From contig CAJHIR010000013.1 of the NCBI GenBank assembly GCA_905067535.1, forward strand, positions 1 through 18,175: a DNA stretch of 18,175 nucleotides, given 5' to 3'. The notes below the pieces were generated by a model, which was not told the origin of the DNA, did not search any database, and saw nothing but the letters and a program-made list of their open reading frames with translations. Both the position numbers and the translations under genes were made by a program. Positions 15,561-18,175 of this stretch are shown here, piece by piece. Position 1 is the first letter of the stretch. Every line of letters begins with the position of its first letter. The stretch comes from Candidatus Argoarchaeum ethanivorans (lineage in GTDB: Archaea > Halobacteriota > Methanosarcinia > Methanosarcinales > EX4572-44).

Positions 15561-15691
15561 AACATTGTGTTTTGTGATTAAATTAATGTATCAAATCAAT
15601 ACAGAAACGGAAATGGCCTTTTATCTGTGTTAATCTCGTGGCTCTACACAAATACCTGAAGTTGTATATGTTATTTCTCAACATGCCTTTA

Positions 15692-16012
15692 TCACTCTCT
15701 AAGATAGCCGCGTCTTTCGAGCCATTCCGCATGCATTCTTTCATATCGCCATTTTATGTCTGCTTTTTCATTTTGAAATTCCCATGGTACAAGTATGACT
15801 ACGTCGCCCACCCTGATCCATGTGCGTTTTTTCATTTTACCAGGTATTCGTCCAATACGGACAACCCCATCCATGCATCGCACTCTTATTCGATTAGCGC
15901 CGAGCATGGTTTCTACAATGCCAAGAACTTCCCTCTCTTTTTCGTTTGGAGTTCTTACTCTAATAACTTCATCAGTTGGTTTGTTGTTTTTATTACTTTT
16001 TTTATATTTCAG
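15692..16012 (-). CDS. eif1A: Translation initiation factor aIF1A, apparent CTG start
   Basis: 106 residues if started at CTG (16010-16012). The OB-fold body is unmistakable: EVIRVRTPNEKEREVLGIVE, then TMLGANRIRVRCMDGVVRIG, RIPGKMKKRTWIRVGDVVIL and VPWEFQNEKADIKWRYERMH. aIF1A binds the A-site region of the 30S subunit and promotes initiator tRNA and mRNA binding. The first ATG in frame is that of MLGAN, which would remove about 35 residues including the first OB strand. Upstream there is no ATG, GTG or TTG before an in-frame TAG. A CTG lies exactly where the family starts, followed by the usual Lys/Asn-rich tail (KYKKSNKNNKPTDE), with GAGGTG five bases ahead. A base error turning ATG into CTG is the alternative. 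Confidence 0.9.
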   Translation of the reverse strand: MKYKKSNKNNKPTDEVIRVRTPNEKEREVLGIVETMLGANRIRVRCMDGVVRIGRIPGKMKKRTWIRVGDVVILVPWEFQNEKADIKWRYERMHAEWLERRGYLRE

Positions 16013-16017
16013 TTTAA

Positions 16018-16023
16018 CACCTC
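16018..16023 (-). promoter_or_regulatory. Strong ribosome binding site that decides the aIF1A start
   Basis: GAGGTG on the minus strand matches the archaeal anti-Shine-Dalgarno over six bases and sits five bases before the CTG at 16010-16012. No other site in this leader has such a match, so it selects CTG over the internal ATG at 15907. Confidence 0.75.
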
Positions 16024-16070
16024 TAAATATAAACTACTATTGTTCTGGTGGTTATTTATCTTTTTTTAAT

Positions 16071-16508
16071 CTATTGGAAAGTATAATTTTTCCTGTACTG
16101 CCGGTTAGCACTCAACTGAATATTATACTGCAATCTACCGATGTAACTATCCAGTCCTTCAACATCTTTTATGTCTTTCCTGACAAGACTGCTCAGCAGT
16201 CGGTGAAACCGCATATTTGGCACAACTCCAAAAGACAGCAGATGCTGCATGAGTTTCTTTGCAAGTTTTTCACCTGCCCTGTCCCAGTCTGTCAATATTA
16301 TAATCTCACTATTCATTTGCGAGAGTTTCTCTGAGAAACTAAAAACAGGGTCGTACGTTGCAAATACAATCCTTCCAGTAATGCCAAGCTTTCTAAGCGT
16401 GTGCTCGTCCCTGCGACCTTCAACCACCACCACTGCACCATCAAGTGAGGATACTCCAAGTTCTTTTATCAGCTCCTTCACGCGCTCGAGTCGTTTCTCT
16501 TTATCCAT
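16071..16508 (-). CDS. Small Toprim-domain protein (UPF0292-like)
   Basis: 145 residues. Toprim hallmarks are AVVVVEGRRDEHTLRKLGI with the conserved glutamate E30, and IIILTDWDRAGEKLAKKL with the D-x-D pair (D74, D76). Small archaeal Toprim proteins of this size occur singly or with translation and DNA-repair genes. The domain handles phosphodiester chemistry in primases, topoisomerases and OLD/RecR proteins, but the activity of this stand-alone form is not established. The C-terminal part (NMRFHRLLSSLVRKDIKDVE) is basic and may bind nucleic acid. The ATG overlaps the DUF167 stop by eight bases, and the gene ends 58 bases before the aIF1A start. Confidence 0.8.
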   Translation of the reverse strand: MDKEKRLERVKELIKELGVSSLDGAVVVVEGRRDEHTLRKLGITGRIVFATYDPVFSFSEKLSQMNSEIIILTDWDRAGEKLAKKLMQHLLSFGVVPNMRFHRLLSSLVRKDIKDVEGLDSYIGRLQYNIQLSANRQYRKNYTFQ

Positions 16509-16818
16509 CGTGTAATCTATCCTCTACTATTCTTAAAACTTTCTCAATGCTGATATCACTGATTTTAATGCTTTTTTTGCTCGCTGTACTGCCAGAGCAA
16601 ATAGATATATTTTGCACTGGAACGTTGAACAAAGTGGAAAATTCGACCATTAGCTCTTTATTTGCCAGTCCTTTCTGCGGAACAGAACTAACGCGCACTT
16701 CTATTCGCTTTCGCCATTGGTTGTAGCCCTGTATCTGGAAAAACTTTGCACCAGCATTAACATCCACATCGATGCACACGCCATCAGGAAGTGTGTGAAG
16801 AGCATTCGAAAGGCTCAA
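16501..16818 (-). CDS. DUF167/UPF0235 (YggU-like) protein, TTG start
   Basis: 105 residues. GVCIDVDVNAGAKFFQIQGY, then RIEVRVSSVPQKGLANKEL and ISICSGSTASKKSIKIS follow the DUF167 fold (about 95-105 residues), with the typical K-G-x-A-N-x-E-L turn and the G-x-x-S-x-x-K strand. The molecular role of the family is unknown. The start is TTG at 16816-16818. It has a good ribosome site, AGGTGG (16826-16831), seven bases before it; no in-frame ATG lies nearby. That site is built from the Gly-Gly codons ending the SAMP gene upstream, so translation of the two is probably coupled. Confidence 0.82.
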   Translation of the reverse strand: MSLSNALHTLPDGVCIDVDVNAGAKFFQIQGYNQWRKRIEVRVSSVPQKGLANKELMVEFSTLFNVPVQNISICSGSTASKKSIKISDISIEKVLRIVEDRLHDG

Positions 16819-16821
16819 TCT

Positions 16822-17031
16822 TTAGCCACCTGATGCAATCACGAGGATTGTTATCACACCATCAGGTAAGACAATTTTATCAAATGGCTGTGGAGCATCG
16901 TTCTGGAGCACCACAACGGTTTCGGGATTGATATCAAATCTTTCTAAAACATCATCATACGTGCTGGATTCATCCACTGTAATGCATTCTCGCTGGACCA
17001 CATTTGTACACATACTAACAGTTATTTCCAA
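16822..17031 (-). CDS. Ubiquitin-like SAMP/MoaD-ThiS family protein with C-terminal Gly-Gly
   Basis: 69 residues ending ILVIASGG. A beta-grasp pattern is visible: MEITVSMCTNVVQRECITVD (two strands), a short helix (TYDDVLERFDI), VVVLQNDAPQP, then LPDGVITILVIASGG. The terminal diglycine is the site adenylated by E1/MoeB-type enzymes, for use as a sulfur carrier (ThiS/MoaD-like) or as a protein tag (SAMP). Which applies here cannot be told. The start is TTG (17029-17031); an internal ATG at 17013 would delete the first strand. GAGGAT lies nine bases before the TTG. It starts six bases after the 46-residue gene. Confidence 0.85.
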   Translation of the reverse strand: MEITVSMCTNVVQRECITVDESSTYDDVLERFDINPETVVVLQNDAPQPFDKIVLPDGVITILVIASGG

Positions 17032-17037
17032 TGTATT

Positions 17038-17178
17038 TCAATCCTCTTCCGGGAGTTCTTCTAATTCACCTGTTGGAGCAACAAGGTCATCAAGGTTTTC
17101 CTCAATCAGTTTATCTTCGATTCCCTGCTGTTTTTTTACACCTTTTCTTTCCACGTCTCTTCGTTTGAAATTCGACAT
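17038..17178 (-). CDS. Small acidic-tailed protein at head of the translation operon
   Basis: 46 residues, not recognised: MSNFKRRDVERKGVKKQQGI, then EDKLIEENLDDLVAPTGELE, ending ELPEED. The N-terminal third is strongly basic and the rest strongly acidic. There are no cysteines, membrane segments or signal peptide. It starts with ATG, has a TATA-like element about 28-36 bases upstream, and ends six bases before the SAMP gene, so it is probably the first gene of that operon. The charge split could suit an RNA-binding or partner-binding role, but no function can be assigned. Confidence 0.65.
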   Translation of the reverse strand: MSNFKRRDVERKGVKKQQGIEDKLIEENLDDLVAPTGELEELPEED

Positions 17179-17205
17179 AATTATTCCCAATCACACAACA
17201 TCAGT

Positions 17206-17214
17206 CTTATATGC
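17206..17214 (-). promoter_or_regulatory. TATA-like element for the minus-strand translation operon
   Basis: GCATATAAG on the minus strand lies 28-36 bases before the ATG at 17178, the right distance for a transcript with a leader of only a few bases. Confidence 0.45.
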
Positions 17215-17255
17215 TATAAACATTAGTGTTTGAAGATTGGTTTATAACCAGTAAT

Positions 17256-17305
17256 AAAAGTTTTATATGTTAAGTATAATCAGTTCACAAAGAAAAGTTT
17301 TATAT
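17256..17305 (+). promoter_or_regulatory. Tandem TATA-like repeats upstream of the DUF1699 gene
   Basis: AAAAGTTTTATAT occurs twice, at 17256-17268 and 17293-17305, each followed after 1-3 bases by a TAA-rich GTATAA box. The second copy is placed to start a transcript near 17328, just before the GGTGA ribosome site. The first may be a second promoter or a regulator site. Confidence 0.45.
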
Positions 17306-17348
17306 TAAAGGTATAAATAAGTTGTAAAGAAATGATATGGTGATAAAA

Positions 17349-17753
17349 ATGAAAATTAGAGTTGTAAGTTCAAAAGATGAAATAGCATCCCTCAACCCGG
17401 GAGAGTCCATAATCCACCTGACATTCAGGCCATCGAACAAGGATATATTCAACCTGGTTAAAAACTGTACAGACCTTAAAGCAATTCATATACCCAGTTC
17501 CTACAAAAAAACAATCTCAGAAGCCACTGGAATATTTTTATCAATGCAGGGAATCAAATTGTTGGAAGGGGATGTTTGGGGGCATCGAAAAGACATAAAC
17601 GAGTATTCAGAAGTAGGATTAGGAATATACGACAGAATTGATGCACTAAAAAGTGAGGGGCTTTCAGATGAAGCTATAGCAGGACGAGTAAACAAAGAAT
17701 CCAGAATTAGTAAAGACCTTGTAAAATATATCCTAACAAACCAAAAGAAATAG
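17349..17753 (+). CDS. DUF1699 family protein
   Basis: 134 residues from the ATG at 17349, chosen because GGTGA (17339-17343) sits five bases before it. The ATG at 17337 lacks a ribosome site and adds only MVIK. KIRVVSSKDEIASLNPGESI, then IHLTFRPSNKDIFNLVKNC, AIHIPSSYKKTISEATGIFL and LLEGDVWGHRKDINEYSEVG match my memory of DUF1699, a family seen mainly in methanogen-related euryarchaea with no known function. The C-terminal part (IYDRIDALKSEGLSDEAIAG, VNKESRISKDLVKYIL) looks like a helix-turn-helix and could bind DNA. No enzyme motif is visible. It stands alone on the plus strand with a tandem promoter, divergent from the translation operon. Confidence 0.78.
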   Translation: MKIRVVSSKDEIASLNPGESIIHLTFRPSNKDIFNLVKNCTDLKAIHIPSSYKKTISEATGIFLSMQGIKLLEGDVWGHRKDINEYSEVGLGIYDRIDALKSEGLSDEAIAGRVNKESRISKDLVKYILTNQKK

Positions 17754-17820
17754 CCCAAGACCCGTGGGAGCCACGCACAAATCCTTGAGTTCCCAAGCAC
17801 CACAAGGTTACACAGGGCTA
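17751..17820. other. Possible structured RNA between DUF1699 and alba
   Basis: TAGCCC (17751-17756) can pair with GGGCTA (17815-17820), enclosing two further stems: CGTGG-GAG-CCACG (17763-17775) and CCTTG...CAAGG (17783-17807, with an inner CTTG/CAAG alternative). This makes a three-way junction of about 70 bases that can fold on either strand. It falls in the 3' region of both convergent genes and could be a 3' end stabilizer or a small RNA. It is much richer in GC than the surrounding spacer. Confidence 0.35.
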
Positions 17821-17866
17821 ATGATAAATTATCGAAAAATTAAGTTTAAGACAAGAGTCAACTACT

Positions 17867-18133
17867 CTATCCGATCAGTATCTCCATCGATGAGACATTG
17901 GATTCGCCTCTATCAGATTCTATTTTTTCTGTAGAAATGCGTATGTCTTTAACTTCTACATTTGGCAAAAATCTATTCCTTGAAACCTCTGCAACATCAA
18001 CAGCTCTTGATATTGCACGTCCTCTTGCTTTAATCGTTACTTCGCTTGCACCGTTGTTAAACTGTGTAACAACTGCCAAGACATAGTTCATTACTGGTTT
18101 ATTTCCGATATATACTACGTCATCATCTGTCAT
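17867..18133 (-). CDS. albA: Alba chromatin/RNA-binding protein
   Basis: 88 residues from the ATG at 18133. The Alba fold opens with [20 protein letters not shown], where the lysine of GNKPV is the nucleic-acid contact that is acetylated in some archaea. It continues [20 protein letters not shown] and [14 protein letters not shown], with the [12 protein letters not shown] helix typical of the family. Alba dimers coat double-stranded DNA and also bind RNA. I take the ATG at 18133 because GAGGT lies seven bases upstream and it gives the usual N-terminus; an ATG at 18163 would add ten residues of non-family sequence. Promoter elements are beyond the window. Confidence 0.93.
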   Translation of the reverse strand: MTDDDVVYIGNKPVMNYVLAVVTQFNNGASEVTIKARGRAISRAVDVAEVSRNRFLPNVEVKDIRISTEKIESDRGESNVSSMEILIG

Positions 18134-18175
18134 GTTTGTTACCTCTATTGTGTTAAAGATCAACAGTAACTTACA

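Noticed and set aside
15692..15907. 71-residue aIF1A from the first ATG
   Set aside because: It would remove the first OB-fold strand and the basic N-terminal tail, which are clearly coded upstream in the same frame behind a strong ribosome site.
15638..16334. Plus-strand open frames of 143 and 179 codons opposite aIF1A and the Toprim gene
   Set aside because: They lie antisense to well recognised proteins and their translations have no domain pattern.
17751..17820. tRNA gene on either strand
   Set aside because: The outer stem is only six base pairs, no T-loop consensus or anticodon arm is placed correctly, and no CCA or discriminator pattern fits.
1..18175. CRISPR array, insertion sequence or integrase
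   Set aside because: No regularly spaced identical repeats of array type, no transposase or recombinase motif, and no terminal inverted repeats flanking a gene were found.

Overview
The window looks archaeal, from a euryarchaeon in the methanogen / anaerobic methane- or alkane-oxidizer sphere. The markers are aIF1A, Rio1 kinase, a two-KH Dim2-type protein, Alba, a SAMP/MoaD-like protein with a C-terminal Gly-Gly, a DUF1699 protein, an MfnD-like (methanofuran) ATP-grasp ligase and an Agl23-type membrane protein. TATA-type promoters, GGTGA/GAGGT ribosome sites and AT-rich spacers fit. I cannot fix the genus from the sequence alone.

Layout. 1-311: the end of a TPR protein (+), then a decayed C-terminal fragment of a MoaB-type gene (-). 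508-4394 (+): valyl-tRNA synthetase, overlapped by 4 bases by an FAD-dependent oxidoreductase, ending in a T-tract. 4434-6616 (-): Agl23-type membrane protein and a winged-helix-like regulator, separated by a double-hairpin repeat. 6790-7758 (+): methyltransferase. 7943-8839 (-): MfnD-like ligase. 8840-9123: no gene, only a degenerate purine-rich repeat.

9124-12687 (-) is the accessory centre. In transcription order it holds a radical SAM/SPASM enzyme, three tandem short genes for 48-, 52- and 54-residue peptides with a conserved leader-like N-terminus and a Gly/Cys CxxC tail, a three-helix membrane protein and a GT4 glycosyltransferase. This is a candidate RiPP (ribosomally made, post-translationally modified peptide) locus: precursors, a maturase, and possible export/immunity and glycosylation functions. 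The three peptides are short and easily missed by gene callers.

12840-14059 (-): a GalT-like nucleotidyltransferase whose 3' end overlaps a DUF4258-like toxin, followed by a truncated DUF2283-like partner. 14152-17178 (-): a translation/ribosome-biogenesis run of 46-aa protein, SAMP, DUF167, Toprim protein, aIF1A, Rio1 and Dim2/KH. In this run SAMP and DUF167 start with TTG, and aIF1A appears to start with CTG behind a strong Shine-Dalgarno. 17349-17753 (+): DUF1699. 17867-18133 (-): Alba. A possible structured RNA lies between these last two.

The main points for follow-up are the radical-SAM/three-peptide cassette, the apparent CTG start of aIF1A, and two copies of a short repeat whose stem sequence differs while pairing is kept.
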